A DNA stretch of 34,115 nt from Acidobacteriota bacterium (GCA_003222535.1 QHWJ01000183.1:1-34115), one strand, 5' to 3'; positions 15,452 through 24,980 are shown, counted from the stretch's first letter. Notes: a model not told the origin generated them from the sequence alone. Numbers and translations are program-made.

Positions 15452-18400
15452 TGTCGAGCTTCCTCAGCGCGCTTCTCGGAGGTGGCAATGGCATACGGGA
15501 GCCCGGAATCGCTCACCAGGACGCTCGCGGTCACCCACACGTCGAGGCCCCGGCCATCTTTGGCGATCCGCCGCGCGCGGTATGGTTCCAATACCTCACC
15601 CCGGCCAAGCCGCTGCAATCTCGCCAACTCTTGATCGAGTCCGCTTTCTCCGATCAGGTCCCGGATATTCATCGTCAGCGCTTCGGCCTCGCTCCAACCA
15701 TACATCCTGACCGCCATGGGATTCCAGGCCGTGATGCGCCCGTGCAGCTCCTGCACCATGATGGCATCGCTCGCATCGCGCACCACGACGGCCAGACGGC
15801 GCAAGTCCGCGGATTCCCGCAGTGCCGTCTGAGCCTGTTTCATTTCAGTGATCTCAGTGAAGCTGATCACCGCACCTTCGATCACATTTTCCAGAGTGCG
15901 ATAGGGACGGATGCGCAGCAAGAACCACGCGCCGTCCGCAGTCTGGACTTCCACCTCTTTGGTCGCCAGCGTGTCCAACACCTCCTGCGTGTCCTTCACG
16001 AGCCCGTCGTACCCCACCAGGTTGACGACGAGCTGGCCCACAGGCCGCCCGACGTCGGTCTGGATCAGGCTGATCACCTGAGTGATAGCGGGGGTGAATC
16101 GCAGGATGCGTAAGTGGTGGTCCACAAAGAGGGTTCCCACGCCCGTGCCCGCCAGGAGGTTATTCATGTCGTTGTTGGCCCGCGACAGATCGGCCACCTT
16201 GGTTTGCAGCTCGGCGTTGACTGTGGCCAGCTCCTCGTTGACCGACTGCAGCTCTTCCTTGGAGGTCTCCAGTTCCTCGTTGGTGGATTGGAGCTCCTCG
16301 TTCACGGACTGCATCTCCTCGTTGGAAGCCTTGAGCTCCTCGTTCGAGGTCTCCAATTCCTCGTTCGTGGTCTGGAGGTTCTCCTCCTTGTCGCGCAATT
16401 CCTTCTTCAACGCCTCGATGCGCGCGTCAACCGCCGTCGCTCTCCGGGTCCCTGCGTCCCCGGCAGGCACGTCGGTGGCCTTCTCGCGTCGTTCCAGCAC
16501 CGGCGCCGGCGCTTCCTCCACGACGACCACGAACAGGCGCAGCTCAGCGGCTGAATCCCGGCCAACCCCAGCCGGTTTCACGGTCAGATTGACCATCATG
16601 AAGTCCCCGTTGGTTTTGACCCGCAGCCCCCTGTGGAGCACCGGCGCCTGTTGTGTCACGGCCTTTTGAAGGGCGGTGGTCAAGTGGCGCCGCAGTCCTT
16701 CACGGGCCATCTTGCAAATGTTCATGCCCGGCTCCCCAGGGGCGGGCTCCAGATAGTGACCGGTGCGACCGTGAAGATACAGGATGTCGCCCTGCTCGTT
16801 GACGAGGGCGCCGGTGTGCGTGTCCTGCTGCAGCAAGGCTCGTTCGGTCAACTCACGCCAGTGAGTGACGGTGTCGGCGCGCCCCTTCAGTGGGGGTCGT
16901 GCCGCAGCGCGACCGTCCATCATCGGCACGAGGAAGCCTCCGATCGCCGGTCGGAGCGCGCCGATGCGATCCTGCCTGCGTTCGTAGAGTTTGTGCTTGC
17001 GATCGGTGACGGCAAAGAGGTTCGCGAACTCTCCCACCGTCTCCGAGGTGCCCAGGAAAAGGATCCCGCCCGGGTTCAACGCGTAATGGAACAGAGGGAT
17101 CACCTTCTTCTGGAGCTCCCCGCCCATATAGATCATCAGGTTGCGACAGCTGATCAGGTCGAGCTTCGAGAACGGCGGGTCTTTGATCACATTCTGCTCG
17201 GAAAAGACGAGCATGTCGCGGATGTTTTTGTGGATACGGTAGGCGCCCGGGGGATCCTGGACGAAAAAGCGCGCGAGCCGCTCCGCCGACACATCGGCGG
17301 CGATGCTGGCGGGATAGACGCCGGCCCGGGCCACTTCGATGGCCCGGCGGTCGATATCGGTCGCGAAGAACTGCACCTGGAAACTCTGCTTCAGCGCCTG
17401 CATGCGCTCATGGATCAGGATGGCGATGGAGTAGGCCTCTTCCCCAGTGGAACAGCCGGGCACCCAGACGCGGATCACAGAGTTGGCGGGCTTGTCGGCG
17501 AAGAGGCGTGGGACGGCGTGATTCTCGAACGCCGTGAACGCCTCCGGGTCGCGGAAGAAACTGGTGACGCCGATCAGGAAGTCGCCAAACAGCGCGTCCA
17601 CCTCGGCCGGCGCTTCCTGCAGGTAGCGCACGTAGTCGGCCAGCCCCTCGACCTGGTGGATGGCCATTCGCCGCTCGATCCGGCGGGAAATGGTGGTCTG
17701 CTTGTACAGCGAAAAGTCGTGACCGGTCTGCGCCCGAAGCAGGACGAAGATCTTCTTGACCTGGTCCTCGGACTTTTCCGAAGCCTCTGGCGAGCGGAGA
17801 TTTCCGAAGGCGCGCGTGGCGAAGTCGATCAGTTGCGCGGGCATCTCGGCCGGCGGCAGGACATAATCGACCAGGCCCGTGGCGATGACGCTCCGCGGCA
17901 TGCCATCGTACTCTGTCGATTCCGGGCTCTGCGCGATCACAAGACCGCCTTCGCCTTTGATCGCGCGCGCGCCCAGCGTGCCGTCGCCGCCAGTGCCGGA
18001 GAGCACGATGCCGATCGCCCGCTCGTGCTGGTCCTGGGCCAGCGACCGGAAGAAGAAGTCGATGGGCAGACGCAGTCCGCGCGGGTGGACGACTTCAAGC
18101 AACTGCAGCGTGCCGTTCACAAAGGCCATGTCCCGGTTGGGTGGGATGATGTAGGCGCAGTTGGGCCGCACCGCCATCCCATCCTCGACCTCGAAGACCT
18201 GCATCCTGGTATAGCGTTTGACGAGGTCGGACAAGATGCTCTTGTGGTCGGGGGCCAGGTGCTGCACGAGGACAAAGGCCATGCCAGGCTGGGTGTCGGC
18301 AGGCATCGCCGAAAAGAAGGATTCGAACGCAGCCAGCCCCCCGGCTGAAGCGCCGATGCCCACGATCGGCACGGGAGCAACGCTCATGTCCGGATCGGCC

Positions 18401-18528
18401 TTGGGGGCGATACCCGGGTGAGCCATGGCCTCCGGTTCTGCGTCACTCGGCGCTGGAGCCGCACTCGCCGACTTCACAGCCCGTAACGCGCCTTCGTGTT
18501 TCCCGCCGCGCTTCGGCTTCCTGGTCAT
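15448..18528 (-). CDS. CheB-CheR-PAS fusion signalling protein
   Basis: 1026 residues. The N-terminal CheB methylesterase has Ser61 in IGASAGG, His90 in VQHLAPDH and Asp182 in SGTGGDGT. The CheR methyltransferase follows, with SRRIERRM and the AdoMet loop [15 protein letters not shown] long Glu-rich coiled coil has repeats of the form [12 protein letters not shown]. Two PAS domains end the protein. ATG 18528 was chosen for its AGGGGAG site; the frame extends 25 codons upstream. Such fusions usually pair with a histidine kinase, here the coupled gene downstream. No receptor or CheA is present, so the target of methylation is unclear. Confidence 0.94.
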   Translation of the reverse strand: MTRKPKRGGKHEGALRAVKSASAAPAPSDAEPEAMAHPGIAPKADPDMSVAPVPIVGIGASAGGLAAFESFFSAMPADTQPGMAFVLVQHLAPDHKSILSDLVKRYTRMQVFEVEDGMAVRPNCAYIIPPNRDMAFVNGTLQLLEVVHPRGLRLPIDFFFRSLAQDQHERAIGIVLSGTGGDGTLGARAIKGEGGLVIAQSPESTEYDGMPRSVIATGLVDYVLPPAEMPAQLIDFATRAFGNLRSPEASEKSEDQVKKIFVLLRAQTGHDFSLYKQTTISRRIERRMAIHQVEGLADYVRYLQEAPAEVDALFGDFLIGVTSFFRDPEAFTAFENHAVPRLFADKPANSVIRVWVPGCSTGEEAYSIAILIHERMQALKQSFQVQFFATDIDRRAIEVARAGVYPASIAADVSAERLARFFVQDPPGAYRIHKNIRDMLVFSEQNVIKDPPFSKLDLISCRNLMIYMGGELQKKVIPLFHYALNPGGILFLGTSETVGEFANLFAVTDRKHKLYERRQDRIGALRPAIGGFLVPMMDGRAAARPPLKGRADTVTHWRELTERALLQQDTHTGALVNEQGDILYLHGRTGHYLEPAPGEPGMNICKMAREGLRRHLTTALQKAVTQQAPVLHRGLRVKTNGDFMMVNLTVKPAGVGRDSAAELRLFVVVVEEAPAPVLERREKATDVPAGDAGTRRATAVDARIEALKKELRDKEENLQTTNEELETSNEELKASNEEMQSVNEELQSTNEELETSKEELQSVNEELATVNAELQTKVADLSRANNDMNNLLAGTGVGTLFVDHHLRILRFTPAITQVISLIQTDVGRPVGQLVVNLVGYDGLVKDTQEVLDTLATKEVEVQTADGAWFLLRIRPYRTLENVIEGAVISFTEITEMKQAQTALRESADLRRLAVVVRDASDAIMVQELHGRITAWNPMAVRMYGWSEAEALTMNIRDLIGESGLDQELARLQRLGRGEVLEPYRARRIAKDGRGLDVWVTASVLVSDSGLPYAIATSEKRAEEARQ

Positions 18529-18550
18529 ACGGCTCCCCTGATCAGCCTCT

Positions 18551-20767
18551 TCATTCTTGGGACGGCTGGCGCGCCGGCGCGGGCGGATGCATCTCGTACT
18601 CATGCGGCGGCTCGGCGCCGAGCAGATGCCGCACGAAGTAATCCCAACGCCTCCGCACCATGTACCCTTCGTTGCCGAAGCCGTGGCCCCGGTTCGGCAG
18701 CATCAGCAAATCAAAATCCTTGTTCGCCTTGATCAGCTCGTCGACCACCAGCAGCGTGTTGTTGGGCGGCACATTGGCATCCATGGTGCCGTGCGCGAGC
18801 AGGAGTTTCCCCTTCAGGTTCTTCGCAATCAGCTGGTTCGCCTGGTTGTCGTAGTTGGTGCCGTCCGACTTTTTCTCCAGCAGGCCCTGCCATTTCTCGG
18901 CCCAGTCGTCTTCGTACACGCGGTTGTCGTGGTTGCCAGCCTCCGAGATCCCCACTTTGAAAAAATCGGGGTACCGGAACATGGCGTCGGCCGTCGCATA
19001 TCCGCCGCCGGAGTGTCCGTAGATGCCGGCGCGCTCGATGTCGATCCACGAATACCGCGCGGCAAGCTCCTTCATGGCCGCCACCTGGTCGGGCAGCGTG
19101 TTGTCGCCCATGTCTCCGTAGTACGCCTCGTGGAATTTCTTCGAGCGCCACGGCGTCCCCATTCCGTCGATCTCGACGACCACGAATCCCAGCTCGGCGA
19201 GCGCCTGCGCGTCCCCGCGCGCGGGCCTGAACCCGCGGCCCGCCACGCTGCCGGTCTGCGGACCCGGGTAGATGTGGTTGACGATCGGGTACTTCTTTGC
19301 CGGGTCCAGGTTCGTCGGCGTGTAGAGGAGGCCGTAAAGGTCGGTGGCGCCGTCGCGCGCCTTCACGGTGATGGGTGTCGGCGGCTTCCAGCCGGCGGCG
19401 ACGAGCCTCGTGATGTCGGCGTTTTCAAGTGCGAGGACCAGCTTTCCGTCGGCGTCGCGCAACTGGGCGATTGGGGGAACGTCGGGCTTCGAAAAGGTGT
19501 CGACGAAGAACCGCCCCGACGGCGAGAACGTCACTTCGTGATCCCCATCCTCCGGCGTCAGCAGCTGCGGGCTCCTCCCGTCCATGCCCACGCGATAAAG
19601 GTGCCGGAAGTACGGGTCGCGTCCGTGTTCGCGCCCGACGGCGAGAAAGTACAGCAGTCGCTTCTTTTCGTCGACCCGAAGGAGCTGCGTTACGTTCCCC
19701 TCGCCGGTGGTAATCGGGTACTTCTCGCGGCCGGTGCCGAGATCGTGCAGGTACAGATGCCCCCAGTTGTCGCGCTCGGAGAACCAGATCACTTCGTTCG
19801 AGGCGGGCAGGTATCGCCAGTTGACCGCATCGTTGCCCGATTCGAAGAACGTTTCGGTCTTTTCCTCGAGGACCTCCCGGATCGTGCCGGTCGCCGCGTC
19901 GGCGACGCGCAGCTGCTCCCGCCGGTGATCGCGGGCCGTGGAGACGAACGCCACGGTCGAGCTGTCCAGGCTCCATTGGACGTCGCCCCAGTCGCCGCTG
20001 CACGCCACGTCGTCGCAAAGCGTGGACCGATGCTGGTCGGGCGGCATCCGCAGCCGGACGATCTTCCCGCCGTCGACGTCGATGACAAGGCGGTGAATCA
20101 TCGTGACCGTCTCGTCGCCGGGCAGCGGATACTTCCAGGCCTGCAGCGTCGGATGGCCGACCTTCGTGTCGACGAGATACATCTCACCGACATTCCGCTG
20201 ATCCTGCTGGAACGTCGCGATCTTCTTCGAGTCGGGCGACCATTTGACGATCGGCCGATCGCTTCGCACCCAGCCGGCGTTGTCCGTGGCGTATCCGAAG
20301 TCCTTGACGCCGTCTTTCGTGAGCGGAGTCTCCCTGCCGCTCTCGACGTCGCGGACCCAGAGGTTCCAGTCGCGGACGAACGCCCGCCGCCGCCCGTCCG
20401 GTGACAGCTCGCCGTAGCGGGATGGCCGCGGGGCATCGTCGCGCTCCGTGGCTTTGCACGCCGGCAAATCACAGGGGAACCGGGTCCCTTTCACCGCATC
20501 GACGAGCACGGCCTCGGCGCCCTTCTCGGTCGTGGTCCGGTACCAGAAGCGTTCGGACGGATCTGCGGGCCTCCACGGCAGCCAGGTCGGCCGCGCGACG
20601 CTGTGCAGCACGAGCGGCGTCGTGTTGTAGATCATGAGCTTCTCGGCGCGCGCGTAGTCGTCGGCGGTCAGCGCGCGCGGTGCAGTGCCGCTGCTTTGGG
20701 CCATCGCACCGGTGGCGGCCAGCACGCATGCTGAAAGGCATAGACCCGGACGATGAAGGAAGGACAT
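18551..20767 (-). CDS. exported prolyl oligopeptidase-family peptidase, S9B/DPP-IV type
   Basis: 738 residues. The start MSFLHRPGLCLSACVLAATGA is a signal peptide, probably cut after AMAQ. An N-terminal beta-propeller (repeated LSPDGRRRAF- and WSPDSKKIATF-type strands) precedes an alpha/beta hydrolase domain. The catalytic triad is Ser586 in GHSGGGY, Asp663 in GTMDANVPP and His695 in NRGHGFG. DPP-IV-type enzymes remove Xaa-Pro dipeptides. ATG 20767 fits both the signal peptide and a TATCAT box 6 nt upstream; the longer frame to 20809 does not. It would act in the periplasm or outside the cell. Its stop lies 22 bp before the start of the CheB-CheR gene. Confidence 0.94.
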   Translation of the reverse strand: MSFLHRPGLCLSACVLAATGAMAQSSGTAPRALTADDYARAEKLMIYNTTPLVLHSVARPTWLPWRPADPSERFWYRTTTEKGAEAVLVDAVKGTRFPCDLPACKATERDDAPRPSRYGELSPDGRRRAFVRDWNLWVRDVESGRETPLTKDGVKDFGYATDNAGWVRSDRPIVKWSPDSKKIATFQQDQRNVGEMYLVDTKVGHPTLQAWKYPLPGDETVTMIHRLVIDVDGGKIVRLRMPPDQHRSTLCDDVACSGDWGDVQWSLDSSTVAFVSTARDHRREQLRVADAATGTIREVLEEKTETFFESGNDAVNWRYLPASNEVIWFSERDNWGHLYLHDLGTGREKYPITTGEGNVTQLLRVDEKKRLLYFLAVGREHGRDPYFRHLYRVGMDGRSPQLLTPEDGDHEVTFSPSGRFFVDTFSKPDVPPIAQLRDADGKLVLALENADITRLVAAGWKPPTPITVKARDGATDLYGLLYTPTNLDPAKKYPIVNHIYPGPQTGSVAGRGFRPARGDAQALAELGFVVVEIDGMGTPWRSKKFHEAYYGDMGDNTLPDQVAAMKELAARYSWIDIERAGIYGHSGGGYATADAMFRYPDFFKVGISEAGNHDNRVYEDDWAEKWQGLLEKKSDGTNYDNQANQLIAKNLKGKLLLAHGTMDANVPPNNTLLVVDELIKANKDFDLLMLPNRGHGFGNEGYMVRRRWDYFVRHLLGAEPPHEYEMHPPAPARQPSQE

Positions 20768-20773
20768 GACGGG

Positions 20774-20779
20774 ATGATA
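20774..20779 (-). promoter_or_regulatory. -10-like box for a leaderless start
   Basis: TATCAT on the minus strand, 6 nt before ATG 20767 of the DPP-IV-type peptidase. No purine-rich ribosome-binding site lies between it and the start codon. Confidence 0.45.
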
Positions 20780-20890
20780 CAACCAGCCGGTGTCCTCGAA
20801 ACGGCACACCTCGCCTTGAGAATCCTCAGAAAATCGTGCGTTCCTGGTGGCAGGGTCCTTGCGATAGGGTGATCGCCGGAGGGCGAACCC

Positions 20891-21679
20891 ATGATGAAGG
20901 TCAAGTCACTCACTGCGCCGTCAGCACTGCTCGCGGCGTTCACGCTATTCTCGACGCCGTCGTTCGCTGAGGAGCGCGAACACGGTCGACAGGGCCGAGA
21001 GGGCGGTCGCGACCGATCCGCTCAGGAATCCAGCGGCCGCAGCGCCGAGCGAGCCCGACCGCGCCGTGATGCCGCGGCGCCCCGCACCGAGTCGCGGAGC
21101 GAAGCCGTCAGTCCACGCGCCGAGTCGCGACGCGAAGCCGTCAGCCCGCGCGCCGAGAGCCGTCGTGATTGGTACGTCCAGCGAGCCGTTCCGCGCCGAG
21201 AGGTGATCGCGCCTCGCTACGGATATGCGCCTCGGTACGTCCCCCGGTATGAGCCCCGTTACATTCCCCGATACGGCTACGGAGTGCGTTCGTACTACCG
21301 GCCGTACGTATTCCGCCCGCGCATCTCCATCGGCTTCGGCATCCTCGCCGGTTATCCCGTGCCGTACGCCTACAGTTATCCCTATCCTGTGCCGGTCTAC
21401 GGGTACGCTGCGCCGCGCGGGCCGGTGATGATCGGACCGGGGTCGAATGTCTACGGCGGCATCGCGCTGGAGATTACGCCCGGCGACGCGGCCGTCTACG
21501 TGGACGGCACCTACGCCGGGGTGGTTGCCGATTTTGACGGCTCGACGCAGCCGCTGACGCTCACGGGCGGCACGCATCGGATTGACATCGAAGCGCGCGG
21601 GTTTGCGCCGCTGATCTTCGACGTCGGCGTGCAGGCGGGCCAGGTGATCCCGTACCGCGGGGACTTGCAACCTTACTAA
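20891..21679 (+). CDS. exported PEGA-domain protein
   Basis: 262 residues from ATG 20891, with CCGGAGGG upstream. The signal peptide is SALLAAFTLFSTPSFA. The middle (about 25-105) is Arg/Ser/Glu-rich low complexity, including a twice-repeated AVSPRAESRR block, followed by a Tyr/Arg/Pro-rich stretch (APRYVPRYEPRYIPRYGYG). A hydrophobic Tyr/Pro segment leads to a C-terminal PEGA domain (ITPGDAAVYVDGTYAGVVAD, then GGTHRIDIEARGF). PEGA domains are beta-sandwich surface modules; this protein probably binds the cell wall or outer surface. It stands alone, convergent with the CHRD gene. Confidence 0.88.
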   Translation: MMKVKSLTAPSALLAAFTLFSTPSFAEEREHGRQGREGGRDRSAQESSGRSAERARPRRDAAAPRTESRSEAVSPRAESRREAVSPRAESRRDWYVQRAVPRREVIAPRYGYAPRYVPRYEPRYIPRYGYGVRSYYRPYVFRPRISIGFGILAGYPVPYAYSYPYPVPVYGYAAPRGPVMIGPGSNVYGGIALEITPGDAAVYVDGTYAGVVADFDGSTQPLTLTGGTHRIDIEARGFAPLIFDVGVQAGQVIPYRGDLQPY

Positions 21680-21750
21680 GTCTGAAGTGCAAAGTCTGAA
21701 GTCTGAAACGCTCAGACTTCAAACTTCAGACTTCAGACTTCAGACTTCGA
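21678..21750. repeat. heptamer tandem repeat in facing arms between convergent genes (AGTCTGA type)
   Basis: The left arm (21678-21708) has AAGTCTG units; the right arm (21712-21750) has five CAGACTT/AAACTTC-type units. The arms are complementary, and the element fills the gap between the PEGA and CHRD genes. It could act as a two-way terminator. Confidence 0.88.
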
Positions 21751-21754
21751 GACG

Positions 21755-22279
21755 CTACCCGAGTTTGACGAGCGTTCCCCTCGCGACTCCGCCCGGATTC
21801 AGCGTCGAGTGGACGTTGAAGTAGAAGCCGCTGGGGTTGGCGAGAATCCGCTGCGTCACGTCGGCGGCGGCAGAGACCGTTTTCGTGAACGACGTCAAGC
21901 CGTTCGCGACCGTCACGTCACCCGGTCCAAGCGTGGTATTCACGACGACGGGACAGACACACGTGCTGGGGCCCTCATGAATGTGGGCGATGTTTATCGC
22001 GGATCCGGCCGGGAAGCCGCCGAGGGTGACGGCAAACGTGACCGTCGCCGACGTGATGTTGCCGGCCGCGTCCTTCGTCGTGACGAACGTGATGTTGGCC
22101 GTCCCGCTCACCCCCGATTCGGCGTTCGTCACCGGCGGCACTTCATTGGCCGGCGACAACGCGGCGGTGAATGTCGGATTGGCAGCCGTGGCAGGGGTGG
22201 TCGTCGCCGACGTGGAGTTTTTGGTGCACGCGGCGGCGAGAAGCAGGATCGCGACAACGGGCACGGACAGGCGCTTCAT
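21755..22279 (-). CDS. CHRD-domain lipoprotein
   Basis: 174 residues with AAGGAG before ATG 22279. The lipobox LLLAAAC places the lipidated residue at Cys18, followed by a Thr/Ser/Ala linker. The rest is a CHRD domain, a beta-sandwich first seen in chordin: FTAALSPANEVPPVTN near its start, IAHIHEGP in the middle, and GFYFNVHSTLNPGGVARGTL at the end. It is anchored to a membrane and faces the periplasm or outside. It starts 20 bp after the DUF5777-like gene, in the same operon. CHRD domains are of unknown biochemical role in bacteria; the conserved His and Asn residues may bind metal. Confidence 0.92.
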   Translation of the reverse strand: MKRLSVPVVAILLLAAACTKNSTSATTTPATAANPTFTAALSPANEVPPVTNAESGVSGTANITFVTTKDAAGNITSATVTFAVTLGGFPAGSAINIAHIHEGPSTCVCPVVVNTTLGPGDVTVANGLTSFTKTVSAAADVTQRILANPSGFYFNVHSTLNPGGVARGTLVKLG

Positions 22280-22298
22280 CGTATGACTCTCCTTCCGA

Positions 22299-23144
22299 TC
22301 AGAAAAACTTTCGTGCGAGGTTGAAGCCGAGGTACAGGGCGCCCGGATTGCCTCCTCGAGCGAGCTGACCGTATGTCGTCGCGGACGAGTTCGCGAACGT
22401 CAGTGAAAACACATGCGCGCCGACGCGCTTCTCGAACGCGAACGCGTACTCCGCGTCCCCCGGGGTGTACCCGCTGACCCGCGGCGACATTTCAGCGACC
22501 ACGAAGACCGTCGGGACGACGCGCACGCGTGTGCCGATCCCGACGTAGAACGTGTGCTGTGTGACGGCAGCTCCCGGCAGTGTGTCGTGCGCCCAGATCG
22601 GCGTGGCGTAGACCGCCGCCACGCTGGCCAGGGTGCGGGAGACGACCGCCCCCAGCGCCGGCGCGCGGCGCGTCCTGAAGTTGTTTCCGCCCTCGACGCC
22701 GGCGATCGCCGAGAAGCCGATCGGCGTCGAGGCCGACTGGTGGAACGCGTCGTACTTCGCAGAGAACTGGATGTCCCGGTCCACGTTGGTCCGCGACACG
22801 ATCGCCTCGAGATGCTTCAGCACGCCGAAGCGGTACTCGAGCTGAATGGTGGCGCCCTCGTCGAGGCCGAACAGGTTGCTCGCCTGCGTGCTGAAGCTGT
22901 CTCGCCGCAGGTTTTCGTTGAACCGATGCGTCAGGTGAAAGTTGCCTGCGTGCGCCGGCAGCGGAAGCGTCGTCGGCAGGTTGACGAGGGTGAAATCAGG
23001 CTCCATCGGACGAAGCTTCTCGTCGTCGTCCTCGCCGGCCGGCTGGGTGGCGGCGGTGGGCGATTGCGCGTGGGCGGGGGTCACGCCGTGAGCGATGAAA
23101 CTCAGAAAGAACGCGAGCAGAGTTGCCGGCGAGCGTCGGATCAC
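22299..23144 (-). CDS. DUF5777-like outer-membrane beta-barrel protein
   Basis: 281 residues from GTG 23144. The signal peptide is TLLAFFLSFIAHGVTPAHA. After an acidic linker (EDDDEKLRP) come alternating amphipathic strands with aromatic ends (FHLTHRFNENL, TIQLEYRFGVL, GALYLGFNLARKFF), ending in Phe as outer-membrane barrels usually do. The pattern matches my memory of the DUF5777 barrel family. It is the first gene of an operon with the CHRD lipoprotein. Transport or structural function is unknown. Confidence 0.8.
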   Translation of the reverse strand: MIRRSPATLLAFFLSFIAHGVTPAHAQSPTAATQPAGEDDDEKLRPMEPDFTLVNLPTTLPLPAHAGNFHLTHRFNENLRRDSFSTQASNLFGLDEGATIQLEYRFGVLKHLEAIVSRTNVDRDIQFSAKYDAFHQSASTPIGFSAIAGVEGGNNFRTRRAPALGAVVSRTLASVAAVYATPIWAHDTLPGAAVTQHTFYVGIGTRVRVVPTVFVVAEMSPRVSGYTPGDAEYAFAFEKRVGAHVFSLTFANSSATTYGQLARGGNPGALYLGFNLARKFF

Positions 23145-23274
23145 GGTTGGTCTCTATGAGCAAGGTTGAGACCAGTCATAAAGCATTGAAAACAAGGGGT
23201 AAGCACCTCGGCCGCGTTACCTGGATCGTAAGCTCTTACGAAGCGCGGAGCGGCACCCCTCGTTGGATTAGCGT

Positions 23275-23338
23275 CATGGCTAAGGGCTAATGGCTGGTAC
23301 AGTCCATTAGCCATCAGCCATCAGCCATCAGCCATCAG
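23275..23338. repeat. heptamer tandem repeat in facing arms (GGCTAAT type)
   Basis: The left arm has GGCTAAG/GGCTAAT/GGCTGG units; the right arm has CATTAGC followed by four CATCAGC units. The unit is the same as at 7279-7393, 16 kb away. The right arm contains the stop codon of the amidohydrolase remnant. Confidence 0.88.
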
Positions 23339-23550
23339 TTGCGGTGCCGATCCACGACTCTCCCGCCGACCATTTGTCATCACGACGGTCATCTGCTCGA
23401 TGTGTTTCTCCGCACACCTCAGGATGTCCTCGGGCAGGGACGACGAGGTCGGCGAATTTGCCGGGTCTCGATCCAGCCTTTCGTCCGCTCCTCGAACGTC
23501 AGATACCGCGTCACGGCCACTCGACGCACAGCGGCTCCTTGAAACGACAT
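23335..23550 (-). pseudogene. C-terminal remnant of an amidohydrolase (YtcJ-like, family 3), frameshifted
   Basis: Three minus-strand frames join into one recognisable tail: RYLTFEERTKGWIE, then PGKFADLVV, then LPEDILRCAEKHIEQMTVVMT, then MVGGRVVDRHRN and a stop at 23335. This is the typical end of metal-dependent amidohydrolases of the YtcJ type (KGSIEPGK.ADLVVL…MTMVGGRVV). Each join needs one surplus base removed. The catalytic metal-binding barrel is missing entirely. The remnant ends near a CTTCAG-core hairpin at 23554-23590. The rest of the 23145-23633 gap holds the heptamer element and no gene I can support. Confidence 0.75.
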
Positions 23551-23553
23551 AAT

Positions 23554-23590
23554 CGTAGTGCCAGAGGCACCGCTGAAGCGGCGCCCTACG
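23554..23590. repeat. CTTCAG-core hairpin element, P2 type
   Basis: CGTAG at the left and CTACG at the right flank an inner CCGCT-GA-AGCGG hairpin (23570-23581). On the minus strand it begins GTAGGGCG, as does the element at 28647-28700. It lies directly at the truncated end of the amidohydrolase remnant. Confidence 0.7.
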
Positions 23591-23633
23591 TACCCGTGGG
23601 GCGCGTCCCCCCACCACCGACCTTCTCACAACC

Positions 23634-24509
23634 TTGTCCAATCAACTCGCTGACGCTGTGGCTTCAGCGACGCCCGCGGTCGTCCAGGTGCAGGGCCGGC
23701 GACGGCCGGCCAGCGGACTCGTGTACGCTGACAACGTCGTGCTGACGACCGTGCGCGCGCTGGGCCGCGAAGACGGTCTCCACGTCCGCCGCGACGACGG
23801 TCGAACGCTCGATGCCGAGCTCGCCGGCTGGGATCCGACGACCAGCCTGGCGGTGCTGCGCGTGGCCGGTCTCGACATCCGGCCGATCGCGCCGTCCGCC
23901 TCGAGTCCCCGAGTCGGACACCTCGCCCTCGCCGTCGCGCGATCCTGGAGCAACGTCGTCACCGCCAGCGCAGGCATCGTCTCCGTCATCGGCGGGCCGC
24001 TCCCGACCGGGCGGCGCCGCGCCATCGACCAGGTGATTCGCACCACGGCGCCGATGCACGACGGCTTCGCCGGCGGCGCGTTCCTCGACACGTCCGGCGG
24101 GCTGATCGGGATCGCCACCGCCGCCGCGATCCGCGGCCTCGGCGTCGTCATTCCCGCGTCGATCGCATGGAAGACTGCGGCGACCGTGCTCGAGCACGGC
24201 GGCCTGAAACGCGGCTACCTCGGGCTCGCGGGGCAACCGGTTGCGCTGCCTGAAGGCCAGCAAGGCAAGGACGGTCGCGAGCACGCGCTGCTCGTCGTCG
24301 GCGTGACGAGCGGCAGTCCGGCCGCCGCGGCGGGTGTGCTCATAGGCGACGTCCTTCTGGAATTCGACGGCCATGCGGTCGAGTCGCCCGAGGAACTGCT
24401 CGATCTGCTGCTCGGCGATCGTGTGGGCCAGAAGGTGACGCTCAAAGTCCTGCGCGGCGGTGCATTGGTCGAGCTGACCGTCGCCGTCGGCGAACGGCCC
24501 GTGCACTGA
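23634..24509 (+). CDS. HtrA-like protein without catalytic triad (pseudoprotease) plus PDZ
   Basis: 291 residues. A trypsin-like (S1C) fold of about 200 residues is followed by a PDZ domain (VVGVTSGSPAAAAGVLIGDVLLEFDG). All three catalytic residues are replaced when aligned with the intact HtrA at 27209: His by Arg41 (LTTVRAL), Asp by Ser71 (TTSLAVL), and Ser by Ala146 (GFAGGAF). The frame is intact and codon use is normal, so it looks maintained as a non-protease, perhaps a sensor or chaperone. The only start I find is TTG 23634. No signal peptide is visible. It abuts the LuxR-type gene with no gap. Confidence 0.88.
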   Translation: MSNQLADAVASATPAVVQVQGRRRPASGLVYADNVVLTTVRALGREDGLHVRRDDGRTLDAELAGWDPTTSLAVLRVAGLDIRPIAPSASSPRVGHLALAVARSWSNVVTASAGIVSVIGGPLPTGRRRAIDQVIRTTAPMHDGFAGGAFLDTSGGLIGIATAAAIRGLGVVIPASIAWKTAATVLEHGGLKRGYLGLAGQPVALPEGQQGKDGREHALLVVGVTSGSPAAAAGVLIGDVLLEFDGHAVESPEELLDLLLGDRVGQKVTLKVLRGGALVELTVAVGERPVH

Positions 24510-24980
24510 ATGCGTGTGCTGCTGGTCGGCTCACCGTCGGATCGCGCCCGCCTTCGATCGCAGATGAACGGGTCGATGGAGATCGCGGGCGAGTTTGTGT
24601 CGCTTGCCGCAGCGCGTGAGTCCGATATCGAGTGCGACGCGATTCTCGTGGCCGGGGGCCGAGCCCTTCCGTGGCCCTCAGGGCAGGCGGGCGCCGCGCC
24701 TGCGCTCGACGATGATGGGCCAGGTCGCAGGGACCGGCAGTGGCCGGTTTCCGACGACGTCGATGAGGAGGCCGGGTTTGACGAGTCGCTGACACCGCGC
24801 GAGATTCAGGTCCTCGAGCTCCTCGCCGAAGGGCTGCCGAACAAAGCGATCGCCCGGAGGCTCGGCATCAGCGACCAGACCGTCAAGTTTCACGTGTCGT
24901 CGATTTCAGGAAAGCTGGGCGCGGCGAATCGCACCGACGCCGTCCGCCGCGCGGTGCGCCGGGGGCTGATCACATTATGA
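24510..24980 (+). CDS. LuxR/NarL-type regulator with degenerate receiver
   Basis: 156 residues. The C-terminus (about 93-156) is a LuxR-type helix-turn-helix: LTPREIQVLELLAEG, NKAIARRLGISDQTVKFHV, KLGAANRTDAV. The N-terminal 55 residues start like a receiver (MRVLLVGSPSDRARL) but no phospho-acceptor Asp in the usual strand or conserved Lys can be seen, and the region is short. It is therefore unlikely to be phosphorylated in the normal way. ATG 24510 follows the pseudoprotease stop directly, so the two are coupled; a pseudoprotease sensing a ligand and this regulator acting on DNA is a plausible unit. Confidence 0.9.
   Translation: MRVLLVGSPSDRARLRSQMNGSMEIAGEFVSLAAARESDIECDAILVAGGRALPWPSGQAGAAPALDDDGPGRRDRQWPVSDDVDEEAGFDESLTPREIQVLELLAEGLPNKAIARRLGISDQTVKFHVSSISGKLGAANRTDAVRRAVRRGLITL

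Noticed and set aside
16633-20404. Long plus-strand open frames (16633-18348 and 18557-20404)
   Set aside because: They are antisense shadows of the CheB-CheR fusion and the DPP-IV-type peptidase, both with complete catalytic motifs on the minus strand.
24510-24670. Normal phosphorylatable receiver domain in the LuxR-type regulator
   Set aside because: The region is too short and lacks the acceptor Asp and conserved Lys.
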